The notes: generated by a model from the letters alone, not told the origin. A DNA stretch of 64,000 nucleotides from Bacillus sp. Marseille-Q1617 (GCF_903645295.1 NZ_CAHJXM010000001.1:806001-870000), one strand, 5' to 3'. Positions 53,245 through 61,487 are shown, counted from the stretch's first letter. Numbers and translations: made by a program.

Positions 53245-54138
53245 GTGACAATACACTATCGCTTCTATCAAGATGAACAGGATATGGACTTACAATATGA
53301 TTTTTGGAAACAAGCTACTGCAAGCCTGCCTTATGCTTGGAAAAGCACAAGATCACCTACTCTATTCAAGGAAGGGGACCATTTTCATCCCAAATCAAGA
53401 TGCTTCGCTTTTGATGGGGAGGAACTGGTAGGATACATGAGTTTTACTGGCTCAAGTAAGTTTGTCTCACTCGGGTATCCATGGGTGAAAGAATGCTGGA
53501 AAATGATCCAGGACGATTTATTTCATCGCGTTTTTGATTTTGCCTCCAGTGAGGAATTTGGTGCGGAAATGTTCGCTCAACGTTTCAGAGAACAATGGAC
53601 AGATCAAATCGGTTATTTTCAATCAAAAGGATTTGAAGTTACCAGTGCATCACCTATTTTAGGGGCAGCCCTTTCTAAAGAACAGACTTTATTTTCCCCA
53701 CGAACGAATTGGTCATGGCGGATCGAAGAAGGATTTAATTTTGAGAAATGGAGAACGGTAACAGAAAATGATGGACAGGCATCCCAGCAACAGCTTGAGA
53801 TGATGAAAGAATATTATGGATCCGTGGACTTTGATTTTTCTTTTGTAATGGAAAGCGAGGGACAGCCAGCTGCAGTGGTTGGGGTGACAATCAGACCGGA
53901 TACGGCGTATGCCGAGGCTTTGGCTGTTTCCATTTCTGAAGAATTTAAAGAGGATTTTGACACGATCTTCCGGCTCGTCATAAAGGAAACCTATTTGCGT
54001 GGGGGAAGGATGATCTCTGTGTATGAAAGTTATGTTCCTTCTATAAATATATCTAATTTAGGCTTGGACATCGTGACAAAGGATATAATGATGGTGAAGG
54101 AACTTCAAGAGCAGGTTCACGAGTTGCAGGGGAGCTGA
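53245..54138 (+). CDS. GNAT-like protein, two diverged domains
   Basis: A 297-residue protein with a GNAT-like layout in both halves (N-terminal part FAFDGEELVGYMSF; C-terminal EGQPAAVVGVTIRPDTAYAEALAVSI). The acetyl-CoA motif is weak, so catalysis is uncertain. GTG at 53245 follows GGGGAGGGG. Confidence 0.55.
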   Translation: MTIHYRFYQDEQDMDLQYDFWKQATASLPYAWKSTRSPTLFKEGDHFHPKSRCFAFDGEELVGYMSFTGSSKFVSLGYPWVKECWKMIQDDLFHRVFDFASSEEFGAEMFAQRFREQWTDQIGYFQSKGFEVTSASPILGAALSKEQTLFSPRTNWSWRIEEGFNFEKWRTVTENDGQASQQQLEMMKEYYGSVDFDFSFVMESEGQPAAVVGVTIRPDTAYAEALAVSISEEFKEDFDTIFRLVIKETYLRGGRMISVYESYVPSINISNLGLDIVTKDIMMVKELQEQVHELQGS

Positions 54139-54242
54139 TTCCGGTTAGAGATATTTTGGCGTTGGGAGGGTTCTGCGGTATAGGTCTTGAAGTAAATAAA
54201 TAGGGTGTTATACATAAAGCAATAAGTATGGAGGGAACTGGC

Positions 54243-54818
54243 ATGACAAATCAAATCAGCGATAAAAAAGAGCTGTCACAGGAACAAAAGGAAGAATTAC
54301 TCAAAGTACTAAAAGGTCGTTTTGAGAAAAACATGAATCGCCATGAAAATCTTGAATGGGAAGAAGTCCAGGCTAAGCTGGAGACTGATGATGAAAAACT
54401 ATGGTCACTCAATGAAATGGAAAGAACCGGCGGTGAACCGGATGTGATCGGGTTTGATAAAAAGAAGGATGCATACATGTTTTGTGATTGTTCACTGGAA
54501 AGCCCCAAAGGCCGCAGAAGTGTCTGTTACGACCGTGAAGCACTGGAATCAAGAAAAAAACATAAGCCTGAAAACAACGCCATCGATATGGCAGCTTCCA
54601 TGGGCATTGAACTGTTGACGGAAGAGCAATATAGAGCTCTGCAAAAACTTGAACATTTCGATAAGAAAACGTCGAGCTGGGTACAGACACCCGCTGATAT
54701 CAGGGAACTTGGAGGAGCCCTTTTCTGTGATTTCCGTTTCGGCCACGTCTTCGTGTATCACAATGGAGCAGAATCCTATTATGCTGCGAGAGGGTTCCGC
54801 GGTTCGCTGATGGTTTGA
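54243..54818 (+). CDS. DUF4256 protein
   Basis: A 191-residue cytoplasmic protein. Conserved-looking parts are MERTGGEPDVIGFDKKKDAY (about 60-80), SPKGRRSVCYDREALESRKKHKP and FDKKTSSWVQTPADIRELGGALFCD (about 135-159), which match DUF4256. Function unknown. ATG at 54243 follows GGAGGG. Its stop precedes a bidirectional hairpin. Confidence 0.8.
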   Translation: MTNQISDKKELSQEQKEELLKVLKGRFEKNMNRHENLEWEEVQAKLETDDEKLWSLNEMERTGGEPDVIGFDKKKDAYMFCDCSLESPKGRRSVCYDREALESRKKHKPENNAIDMAASMGIELLTEEQYRALQKLEHFDKKTSSWVQTPADIRELGGALFCDFRFGHVFVYHNGAESYYAARGFRGSLMV

Positions 54819-54840
54819 GGACACCTCTGGTGTGTCATAA

Positions 54841-54873
54841 AAAAAGGCAAGCATATTCACTGCTTGCCTTTTT
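54841..54873. terminator. Bidirectional terminator
   Basis: AAAAAGGCAAGCA (54841-54853) pairs with TGCTTGCCTTTTT (54861-54873); each side has a T-run on its strand. Confidence 0.85.
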
Positions 54874-54891
54874 CCATTAGAAGGGGACATT

Positions 54892-55911
54892 TCAGTTTTG
54901 CTTTTTTTCCCGGGCTAACTTTACTTTATCCATCGTTCCCGGCGGCTGTTCCAGCCATTCATTTTTAATCATTAAATAAGCAATATCTTTGGCATACTGT
55001 GCAACCTCAAGAGATAATCTTTCGTATTTCAAGATTAAGTCACTTCGTTGACTTGCAGCAGCAGCTGTTGCATAGTTACCGGTACCCGCGGCAGTTAAAA
55101 AGCCTTGATGAAATATGATTAACTTATCAGAAAAAACCTCTGCTGTTGAGTTTGTAATTGAAACATCTGAAGATACAGGTGGTTGAGTATTATTCTCAAG
55201 TAATGTGGTGGAAAAGATTTTAACGTGTTTTTCAGATATATCCTTTCCCTGGAGCATAAGTTTAATGACTTCTTTCCTAGGTGAAGATTGTGCAAAAGCG
55301 ATCGATAATTTAGCACCAATTAAATTGGTTTGGATATTCATATATAAATGAGAAAGTTCTACCGTATTCAATGGTCGTTTATTCGTAAATGGATTAAGGC
55401 CGCTTAAATATTTTTTGCTGTCTACAAAATCCTTTTGCTGAGGATAATCAATATAAGGAGCCCGAATATATAAACCTTTCTCAAGGAGAGCCTCCGAGCT
55501 TTCATCGTATAAATCAGCAGTCATATGAAGGCCATTTTTGAAAAGATGTCTAATATCCTTTCTTGCACTCATGGATAAAAATCCACTGTAACCCAGCATC
55601 CCGGCTTTAGACATATGATTTATATATGTAATCATAAATGAATCTGTAAATAACCGAGAAGCCTTCAGGTTGACATCACCATCTGAAAAACCACTTGGAA
55701 CAGGAATCTTTTCTTGCTGAAAAACCTCTGTTATTTCTACGAGAAGTTTCTCTGAAATGTTATGGGTCTTTTCAATCATTGACCTTGCATCTGTATCTTC
55801 CACTGTGTTTAGAAAATAGTTTAAAAACTGAATGGACATACTATTATTTAAATAAGCTGTCCATAGAGAAGCAATTTCTGAAGAAGTAATTTGAATCCTC
55901 TTTCCATCCAT
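54892..55911 (-). CDS. DUF3231 family protein, second copy
   Basis: A 339-residue protein with two related halves. SSEIASLWTAYLNNSM (about 11-26) and VELSHLYMNIQTNLIGAKLSIAF open them. It aligns along its length with the protein at 19275. ATG at 55911 has AAGGAA 13 bases upstream; the frame continues to 55983 without a site, but the shorter start matches the paralogue. It is downstream of the 2H phosphoesterase on the same strand. Confidence 0.8.
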   Translation of the reverse strand: MDGKRIQITSSEIASLWTAYLNNSMSIQFLNYFLNTVEDTDARSMIEKTHNISEKLLVEITEVFQQEKIPVPSGFSDGDVNLKASRLFTDSFMITYINHMSKAGMLGYSGFLSMSARKDIRHLFKNGLHMTADLYDESSEALLEKGLYIRAPYIDYPQQKDFVDSKKYLSGLNPFTNKRPLNTVELSHLYMNIQTNLIGAKLSIAFAQSSPRKEVIKLMLQGKDISEKHVKIFSTTLLENNTQPPVSSDVSITNSTAEVFSDKLIIFHQGFLTAAGTGNYATAAAASQRSDLILKYERLSLEVAQYAKDIAYLMIKNEWLEQPPGTMDKVKLAREKKQN

Positions 55912-56019
55912 TCGCTTTGAATTCCTTCCCTTATTTAGAATTGGGTTAACCTTATTATTTTCAAAGCGGGAAATAGTATTCAAAATGGAGTTATTTATCT
56001 GTGGCCAGAGCTAAATACC

Positions 56020-56529
56020 TCAATCTAAAATAAGTTCACTTTCTATAGTCGAGTTCCCATCATAAGCAATTTGTTCAACTGCAATTTTATAAATGCTTGC
56101 ATTGAATACAGAGTGGAGGCTTACCGCATCTTCAAGTGCTTCGTGGAAAGCTGTCTCAGTACTAAGCTTTCCCACTGTCAGATGGGGCATATAACTTAAA
56201 TCCCTTACTAAGTACTTCTCTAAAATACCGCTGTACAGCCGGTCCCGCAGCTCGATGATAGAATCATTCCCTTTCTTCACATTCAAAAATAAATAATGGT
56301 CAGGTGCCCCCGTTACATTTTGCAGCCTGAATTCAAAAGGTTTGATGCCAACTAAGCAGCTGTTGATATGTTCGATCAATTGATGCTGTGTGAGGTTGCT
56401 TTTAAATGGATGCACCAGCGTGATATGCGGCGGGATAAAGGAATGCAGGGGATCATATTTCTCTCTCAACACTTCAATTTCTTCAACGTTATGAAATTCG
56501 GGGAAAATACAAATCGATCGATTCTTCAT
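56020..56529 (-). CDS. 2H phosphoesterase (2'-5' RNA ligase-like)
   Basis: A 169-residue protein of the 2H superfamily. The two H-x-T/S motifs are visible: PHITLVHPF (His about 38) and PHLTVGKL (His about 115). It would act on cyclic or linear 2'-5' phosphodiesters, as in Bacillus YjcG-like proteins. ATG at 56529 has AAGGTG six bases upstream. It is upstream of the DUF3231 gene on the same strand. Confidence 0.83.
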   Translation of the reverse strand: MKNRSICIFPEFHNVEEIEVLREKYDPLHSFIPPHITLVHPFKSNLTQHQLIEHINSCLVGIKPFEFRLQNVTGAPDHYLFLNVKKGNDSIIELRDRLYSGILEKYLVRDLSYMPHLTVGKLSTETAFHEALEDAVSLHSVFNASIYKIAVEQIAYDGNSTIESELILD

Positions 56530-56555
56530 GTACATCACCTTCGATAGAATATCGT

Positions 56556-56606
56556 GGCCCGTCCCCCGCCGCGTTAATACGTTAACGCAGTCTGGGACGG
56601 GCCTTC
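56556..56606. terminator. Palindromic hairpin with a perfect inner stem
   Basis: GGCCCGTCCC (56556-56565) pairs with GGGACGGGCC (56594-56603), and GCGTTAA (56571-56577) pairs with TTAACGC (56582-56588). Between the two stems the arms do not pair. Located between two minus-strand genes. Confidence 0.65.
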
Positions 56607-56609
56607 AAA

Positions 56610-57494
56610 TTAGTCCGCTTTACTCATGGTTTCATAATACTGATACAGTGCCTGCGTCCCTTTGTTCTCTCCGCCTGATTGACTCAGCTGCTCATATAAT
56701 TCTTTCGCAAGCTTCAGTCCTGGAACAGGGATGCCCATGTTTTCTGCTGATTCGATGGCGATTTTCATATCCTTGATAAAATGTTTCACATAAAACCCTG
56801 GTTCAAAATTGCCGTCGATCATGCGTGTGCCGAGGTTTGACAGGGACCAGCTTCCGGCTGCTCCGGCCTCGATGCTTTTCAGCACGGTTTTCGGATCCAG
56901 TCCTGCTTTTTCAGCATAAAAGATCGCCTCACAGACGCCGAGCATCCCGGAAGCAATCGCGATCTGGTTGCACATTTTCGTATGCTGACCGGCACCGGCG
57001 CTGCCTTGCAGTACAATATTTTTCCCCATTGCTTCAAGAGCAGGAAGGATTTCGTCGAAGTTCTCTTTTTCTCCGCCGACCATGATGGTTAGGGCAGCGT
57101 TCCTTGCGCCTACATCGCCGCCGGATACCGGTGCGTCGAATGCATGGATTCCCGATTCCTTTGCTTTCTCAGAAATCCTGACAGCCAGTTCAGGGGAAGA
57201 GGTGGTCATGTCAACTACATACGAACCCGGCTTCGCGTTCGCCAAAATGCCCGCCTCTCCGAAATAAACTTCTTCCACGTCAGTCGGATAGCCTACAATC
57301 GTGATGATGATGTCAGATTCCTTGGCCAGCGCTGCAACACTATCCTGCCAGCGAGCCCCTTCTTCAAGGAGATCGGCAGCCTTTTCTTTTGTACGTGTAT
57401 ACACGTTCAGTCCGAATCCCGCTTTCATGAGATTACGAACCATGCTTTTTCCCATTACGCCTGTCCCGATGAATCCAATTGTCTGCTTCTGCAT
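56610..57494 (-). CDS. YkwC-like NAD-dependent 3-hydroxyacid dehydrogenase
   Basis: A 294-residue enzyme of the 3-hydroxyisobutyrate dehydrogenase family. GFIGTGVMGKSMVRNLMKAG (about 6-25) is the NAD(P)-binding motif. DAPVSGGDVGARNAALTIMVGG (about 119-140) is the substrate-binding signature. The conserved Lys is in KMCNQIAIASG (about 172). It is closest in form to Bacillus subtilis YkwC. ATG at 57494 lies 12 bases inside the longer frame; the sites are weak. Confidence 0.87.
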   Translation of the reverse strand: MQKQTIGFIGTGVMGKSMVRNLMKAGFGLNVYTRTKEKAADLLEEGARWQDSVAALAKESDIIITIVGYPTDVEEVYFGEAGILANAKPGSYVVDMTTSSPELAVRISEKAKESGIHAFDAPVSGGDVGARNAALTIMVGGEKENFDEILPALEAMGKNIVLQGSAGAGQHTKMCNQIAIASGMLGVCEAIFYAEKAGLDPKTVLKSIEAGAAGSWSLSNLGTRMIDGNFEPGFYVKHFIKDMKIAIESAENMGIPVPGLKLAKELYEQLSQSGGENKGTQALYQYYETMSKAD

Positions 57495-57608
57495 TTCCAC
57501 GCCCACTTTCTAAATTGGAATATATCAAACTATTAGTAAAAGTATACCAATACCTGTTCAATAGGAACAGAATAAGAGGGGATAAATCTTGCCAATTCTA
57601 AGATCAGA

Positions 57609-57660
57609 GGCCCGTCCCTCGCTGCGGTGCCGCTTTAATGTACCGAGGGACGGGCCTTCG
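57609..57660. terminator. Palindromic hairpin of the GGCCCGTCCC type
   Basis: GGCCCGTCCCTCG (57609-57621) pairs perfectly with CGAGGGACGGGCC (57644-57656). It lies between divergent genes, so it does not follow a stop codon on either strand. Confidence 0.65.
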
Positions 57661-57675
57661 GATTTATGCCTGTTA

Positions 57676-57691
57676 ATGCAACCGGTTTCAT
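57676..57691. promoter_or_regulatory. LacI-type operator before the alpha-glucosidase gene
   Basis: ATGCAACCGGTTTCAT is palindromic at 7 of 8 base pairs with central CG. It shares the core AACCGGTT with the RbsR operator at 26968. It lies just before TATACT at 57694-57699, a likely -10. Confidence 0.55.
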
Positions 57692-57758
57692 AGTATACTA
57701 CCTTTATTGAAGAATGATTGAGGATCAACTAGAATCAACAACGTAAAGGAGCGATTTT

Positions 57759-59438
57759 ATGTCTAAGCAATGGTGGAAAGAAGCGGTTGTCTATCAGATT
57801 TATCCACGCAGCTTCAAGGATTCGAACGGAGACGGGATTGGCGATATCAACGGGATCATCTCAAAGCTCGATTATCTGAAGGAGCTCGGAATCGATGTGA
57901 TTTGGCTGTCACCGGTCTATCAATCTCCAAATGACGATAACGGCTATGATATCAGTGACTACCGGGGCATCATGGATGAATTCGGGACGATGGCAGACTG
58001 GGAGTGTCTCCTTGATGAGATGCACAACCGGGGCTTGAAGCTGATCATGGATCTCGTCGTGAACCACAGCTCGGATGAGCATGCGTGGTTCGTCGAGTCC
58101 AGGAAATCGAAGGACAACCCGTACCGGGATTACTATATCTGGAGAGACGGGAAAGACGGCGGCGAGCCGAATAACTGGGAATCGTGCTTCAGCGGGTCTG
58201 CCTGGAAGTACGATGAGGCAACGGCCCAGTACTTCCTTCACCTGTTCAGCCAGAAGCAGCCTGACTTGAACTGGGAAAACCCGAAGCTTCGTGAAGAAGT
58301 GTACGACATGATGAGATTTTGGCTTGATAAAGGGATCGACGGTTTCCGCATGGATGTTATCAATTTTATCTCCAAAGTGGACGGGCTGCCTGATGCCGAG
58401 AAGCCTGAAGGCCGCAAGTATGCCCCGGGTGGAGACTATTACATGAACGGTCCCAAAATTCATGACTATCTTCAGGAGATGCATGATAAGGCACTTTCCG
58501 GCTACGAGGTCATGACGGTCGGCGAAATGCCGGGGGTGAACGTGGAAGAAGCGAAGCTCTATACAGCCGAGGACCGCAAAGAAGTGAACATGGTCTTCCA
58601 GTTCGAACATGTTGACCTCGATTCCGGACCAGGAGGCAAATGGGATCTGCGTCCAATGAAAATGAGCGCGCTTCGCGACAGTTTTACGAAATGGCAAAAG
58701 GGACTAGAGCACGAGGGCTGGAACAGTCTCTACCTTAACAATCACGACCAGCCGCGCATGGTTTCGCGTTTCGGAAACGACAAAGAGTATCGGGTCGAAT
58801 CCGCGAAAATGCTCGCAACGTTCCTTCATACGCTAAAAGGGACTCCGTACATTTATCAGGGTGAAGAACTTGGAATGACGAACGTGAGATTTGATTCCAT
58901 CGATGACTATCAAGACATCGAAACACTGAATATGTACCGCGAGAAAGTGATAGAAAATGGTGAAAACCATGATAAAGTAATGCAATCCATCTATGTGAAG
59001 GGCCGGGACAATGCCCGCACGCCGATCCAGTGGGATGACACGGAGCACAGCGGCTTCACGACTGGAGAGCCTTGGCTGAAAGTGAATCCAAACTATAAAG
59101 AAATCAACGCGGAACAAGCCGTGGCAGACCCTGATTCGGTCTTCCATTATTACCGCAAGCTGATCGGACTCCGCAAAGAAAACCCGATCATGGTCTACGG
59201 CTCCTATGACCTCATCATGCCGGACCATCACCAGATCTATGCGTACAGCAGGCAATATGAAGGACAGACGATGATCGTCATGCTGAACTTCTCAGGAGAA
59301 ACACCTGTATTCGAACTGCCGGCTGAGTTTGATAGCAAGGGTGAATTGTTGATCAGCAATTACCAAGTTGATGCTGGCGAAGACATTCGGGAAGTGGAAC
59401 TGCGTCCTTATGAGGCGCGGGTTTACTTGATGAAATAA
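57759..59438 (+). CDS. Oligo-1,6-glucosidase/alpha-glucosidase (GH13)
   Basis: A 559-residue GH13 subfamily 31-type enzyme. The conserved regions are DLVVNHSSDEH (about 98-108), GFRMDVINFISK (catalytic nucleophile Asp about 199), TVGEMPG (acid/base Glu about 255) and LNNHDQPRMVSRFG (stabiliser Asp about 328). It releases glucose from alpha-1,6 or alpha-1,4 oligosaccharides in the cytoplasm (no signal peptide), like MalL. AAAGGAGCG precedes the start. No transporter is adjacent; a LacI-type operator lies upstream. Confidence 0.92.
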   Translation: MSKQWWKEAVVYQIYPRSFKDSNGDGIGDINGIISKLDYLKELGIDVIWLSPVYQSPNDDNGYDISDYRGIMDEFGTMADWECLLDEMHNRGLKLIMDLVVNHSSDEHAWFVESRKSKDNPYRDYYIWRDGKDGGEPNNWESCFSGSAWKYDEATAQYFLHLFSQKQPDLNWENPKLREEVYDMMRFWLDKGIDGFRMDVINFISKVDGLPDAEKPEGRKYAPGGDYYMNGPKIHDYLQEMHDKALSGYEVMTVGEMPGVNVEEAKLYTAEDRKEVNMVFQFEHVDLDSGPGGKWDLRPMKMSALRDSFTKWQKGLEHEGWNSLYLNNHDQPRMVSRFGNDKEYRVESAKMLATFLHTLKGTPYIYQGEELGMTNVRFDSIDDYQDIETLNMYREKVIENGENHDKVMQSIYVKGRDNARTPIQWDDTEHSGFTTGEPWLKVNPNYKEINAEQAVADPDSVFHYYRKLIGLRKENPIMVYGSYDLIMPDHHQIYAYSRQYEGQTMIVMLNFSGETPVFELPAEFDSKGELLISNYQVDAGEDIREVELRPYEARVYLMK

Positions 59439-59449
59439 GTAGTTAAGGA

Positions 59450-59490
59450 AAAGTACCTCTTGTGGGGTGCTTTTTCTTTTTTGAAAATAT
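59450..59490 (+). terminator. Rho-independent terminator
   Basis: AAAAGTACCTC pairs with GGGGTGCTTTTT, then CTTTTTTG. Confidence 0.7.
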
Positions 59491-59493
59491 TAA

Positions 59494-59519
59494 AAGGAAC
59501 TTAAACATTCAAGTTCCTT
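59494..59519 (-). terminator. Rho-independent terminator of the 40-residue gene
   Basis: On the minus strand GGAACTTGAATGTTTAAGTTCC is a perfect hairpin followed by TTTTAAT. Confidence 0.7.
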
Positions 59520-59531
59520 CTAGTGTGTCCA

Positions 59532-59654
59532 TTATTTACGGTTCTTTTGGTTTCCATCCGTTTGTACAGACGATATTTCAATTTTATCGCTCATCTGCTT
59601 TTCAGCAAGCTTCTTCGCTGCTTCATGCTGCTGTTGTTGAGTAGGCTTTGACAT
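59532..59654 (-). CDS. 40-residue hydrophilic small protein
   Basis: ATG at 59654 follows GGGAGGAATGGAAC, a strong site. The peptide starts MSKPTQQQQHEAAKKLAEKQ and is Gln/Lys-rich with no membrane segment. It has its own terminator, so it is likely expressed. The composition resembles small spore-associated proteins of Bacillus, but no family is recognised. Confidence 0.6.
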   Translation of the reverse strand: MSKPTQQQQHEAAKKLAEKQMSDKIEISSVQTDGNQKNRK

Positions 59655-59914
59655 GTTCCATTCCTCCCGTTTCATTCGTTAATTTTCTATCTTAGTTTTG
59701 ATTTAATGCTGAATCTTATTCGTTTTTCGGCACATTTTATCGAGTAACGCCAGGCAAAAGTCTATATTCAAATAGCCCCTATGTAACAAACAGCATCCGA
59801 TATTCTGTCATAAACACAGGACTATCGTGGGGTTTTGTCGTTTTAAATCGAATTCTGCTGGATATCAAGGTATAATTAGTACGGATGATAGATTCATACA
59901 TAAGGGAGGAACAC

Positions 59915-60295
59915 ATGATGGGATGGGTAATCGCCATTTTGTTTGGTACAGCCGTCGTGCTGCTCATTTTATCGTTTATTAAAACGACACAATCTAAATC
60001 ACAGCTCGAACAGCAAATGGAGAATGTTTCGATTTCAGTACGAAATGAAGTCCACGAACTCGAACAACAGATACGGAACATGCAATTAGATGCAGAAATT
60101 ACAGCACAGCAGTCAGGGGCAATGGAAGCTTCCTCTGAAGAGCGCCTCTTGCTTCGTGACATGCTTGATATGCATAAACGCGGATATTCAATTGAAAGCA
60201 TTGCATCACAAAAAAAGCTTCCTTCAACCGAGGTGGAGCGCATGCTTACTCCTTACATGACAAGAAAGGCTGAAAGGGGCATGGTTGCACAATGA
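59915..60295 (+). CDS. Membrane-anchored coiled-coil protein (DUF6115-like)
   Basis: A 126-residue protein. An N-terminal helix (GWVIAILFGTAVVLLILSFI) anchors it; a coiled coil follows (SQLEQQMENVSISVRNEVHELEQQIRNM, about 33-60), then a C-terminal HTH-like part (MLDMHKRGYSIESIASQKKL, about 82-101). The layout resembles SwrB/YlxL of Bacillus. ATG at 59915 follows AAGGGAGG. Its stop overlaps the next ATG (ATGA). Confidence 0.65.
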   Translation: MMGWVIAILFGTAVVLLILSFIKTTQSKSQLEQQMENVSISVRNEVHELEQQIRNMQLDAEITAQQSGAMEASSEERLLLRDMLDMHKRGYSIESIASQKKLPSTEVERMLTPYMTRKAERGMVAQ

Positions 60296-60783
60296 CACCG
60301 AATTCCCTGCGCAGTTTTGCATTAGGCCTTTTACTTGCAGCGACTGTCACCGGCGCCTTCTATTTCTTCGGTCCTTCTAAAGCCGAGAGTACGGAGAAAT
60401 CGGCCAAAACGATTAAAACCGAGAAACTTACAGAAGATGAAATGGTTGAACAGCTGACATCCAAAGGCTTTGTTGTACATACAAAAGACGAATGGAACAA
60501 ACAGGTCGCAGCCGTAAATGAAAGTAAGGAAGAAAACTCCGAAGAGAAATCAGAAAAGAAAAATGAAGCCGGAGTTGTCTACCGCACCATCCTGAACGTT
60601 TCGATGGGGATGACGAGCATCGATATCGGGAATGCCTTGGAAGAAGCAAAGATCATCGATGACGGCATGAAATTCTACAAAGAAGTGGAAAATCGCGGTC
60701 TGGAAAATGAATTAAGACCAGGTACATTCCAGATTGAAAGTGGAATGAGCATGGATGAAATCATTTCAATCATTTTTAAATAG
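60292..60783 (+). CDS. MltG/YceG-like LysM fragment protein, membrane-anchored
   Basis: A 163-residue protein. An N-terminal helix (FALGLLLAATVTGAFYFFG) and a charged linker rich in Glu and Lys precede a C-terminal domain (RTILNVSMGMTSIDIGNALEEA onward, ending SGMSMDEIISIIF) that matches the LysM-like subdomain of MltG/YceG. The catalytic part of MltG is absent, so it cannot cleave glycan. It is coupled to the coiled-coil gene by ATGA. It may bind peptidoglycan and position its partner. Confidence 0.65.
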   Translation: MTPNSLRSFALGLLLAATVTGAFYFFGPSKAESTEKSAKTIKTEKLTEDEMVEQLTSKGFVVHTKDEWNKQVAAVNESKEENSEEKSEKKNEAGVVYRTILNVSMGMTSIDIGNALEEAKIIDDGMKFYKEVENRGLENELRPGTFQIESGMSMDEIISIIFK

Positions 60784-60787
60784 TTTG

Positions 60788-60822
60788 TATGAAGTCTCCT
60801 TTTTAGAAGGAGACTTTTTATT
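60788..60822 (+). terminator. Rho-independent terminator
   Basis: AAGTCTCCTTTT and AGAAGGAGACTT pair around a short loop, then TTTATTTT. Confidence 0.75.
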
Positions 60823-60882
60823 TTACAAAAAATTGAAACTTTACCATTTTGAATCCGTAAATAGTAGTAAGAGGTGATTCAA

Positions 60883-61089
60883 ATGTCAGGAATTTTCTTT
60901 ATCATTTTAGTACCCTTTCTCATTACGTTCATCGCGATCCTCGTGACCAACTCATCTAAAGAGACGTATACCGGCGGAGGAGGTCAAACGACTTATTACG
61001 GAGGCGACACCGGAAGCTCGGATCACTGCAGTGGAGTTGATGGGGGCTTCAGCGCTGGGGACGGCGGCTGCGGAGGGGGAGGCGAGTGA
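60883..61089 (+). CDS. Small Gly-rich membrane protein with cysteines
   Basis: A 68-residue protein. One membrane helix (GIFFIILVPFLITFIAILVTN) is followed by a Gly/Ser/Asp-rich tail with two Cys (HCSGVDGGFSAGDGGCGGGG). ATG at 60883 follows AGAGGTG. The tail resembles that of the DUF2207 protein at 16134. Function unknown. Confidence 0.6.
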   Translation: MSGIFFIILVPFLITFIAILVTNSSKETYTGGGGQTTYYGGDTGSSDHCSGVDGGFSAGDGGCGGGGE

Positions 61090-61120
61090 GCCTCTTTTTC
61101 TAGATAAGGGAGATGATTAG

Positions 61121-61291
61121 TTGAAACAATCACTTTTTTTATTCGTCACGGCCATGACCGTCATCTTTGGGGGCGGCTTCCTGATCCGGCTTGTAAGGGA
61201 CGGGGATTTCTACATAGACCAGTTTGCAGGAGGAATGATCGGGATTGTTTTACTGATCGTGGGAGTGGCTGTGAAATATCGCAGAAGTTGA
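61121..61291 (+). CDS. 56-residue two-helix membrane protein
   Basis: TTG at 61121 follows AAGGGAGATG. The product has two membrane segments (SLFLFVTAMTVIFGGGFLI and FAGGMIGIVLLIVGVAVKY) joined by a short acidic loop. It follows the Gly-rich gene by 31 bases, so they are probably one transcript. Family not recognised. Confidence 0.55.
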   Translation: MKQSLFLFVTAMTVIFGGGFLIRLVRDGDFYIDQFAGGMIGIVLLIVGVAVKYRRS

Positions 61292-61315
61292 TCGATTGAA
61301 AGCATAGGCTCAAAA

Positions 61316-61345
61316 AGGACACGGGGGACCGTGTCTATTTTTTAT
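61316..61345 (+). terminator. Rho-independent terminator
   Basis: GACACGG and CCGTGTC pair around GGGA, followed by TATTTTTTAT. Confidence 0.8.
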
Positions 61346-61395
61346 ATAAAAAACCACCTAAAAGCAATTTCATTTGGAGGGAATTGTCTTTTTTA

Positions 61396-61423
61396 GTGAC
61401 AAAATGGAATTTTATCATATAAT
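61396..61423 (+). promoter_or_regulatory. Promoter of the GntR/ABC operon
   Basis: GTGACA (61396-61401), 16 bases, TATAAT (61418-61423). Confidence 0.6.
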
Positions 61424-61433
61424 GGTAATATAT

Positions 61434-61457
61434 AGTGCATTACATGAGTAATGTACT
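61434..61457. promoter_or_regulatory. Operator of the GntR/ABC operon
   Basis: AGTGCATTAC (61434-61443) and GTAATGTACT (61448-61457) are an inverted repeat around ATGA with one mismatch. It starts 11 bases after the -10, so a bound repressor would block transcription. YtrA-type regulators use such AGTG-n-CACT-like sites. Confidence 0.65.
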
Positions 61458-61487
61458 AATGTGGTTAGTGAAAAAGGTGGTGGGATA

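Noticed and set aside
57909..58697. Long minus-strand ORF inside the alpha-glucosidase gene
   Set aside because: It is the antisense frame of a clear GH13 enzyme with all catalytic motifs and has no start site.
60883..61291. Bacteriocin or lasso-like peptide operon
   Set aside because: Gly-rich tail and small size suggest it, but there is no leader peptide, modification enzyme or exporter in the same transcript.
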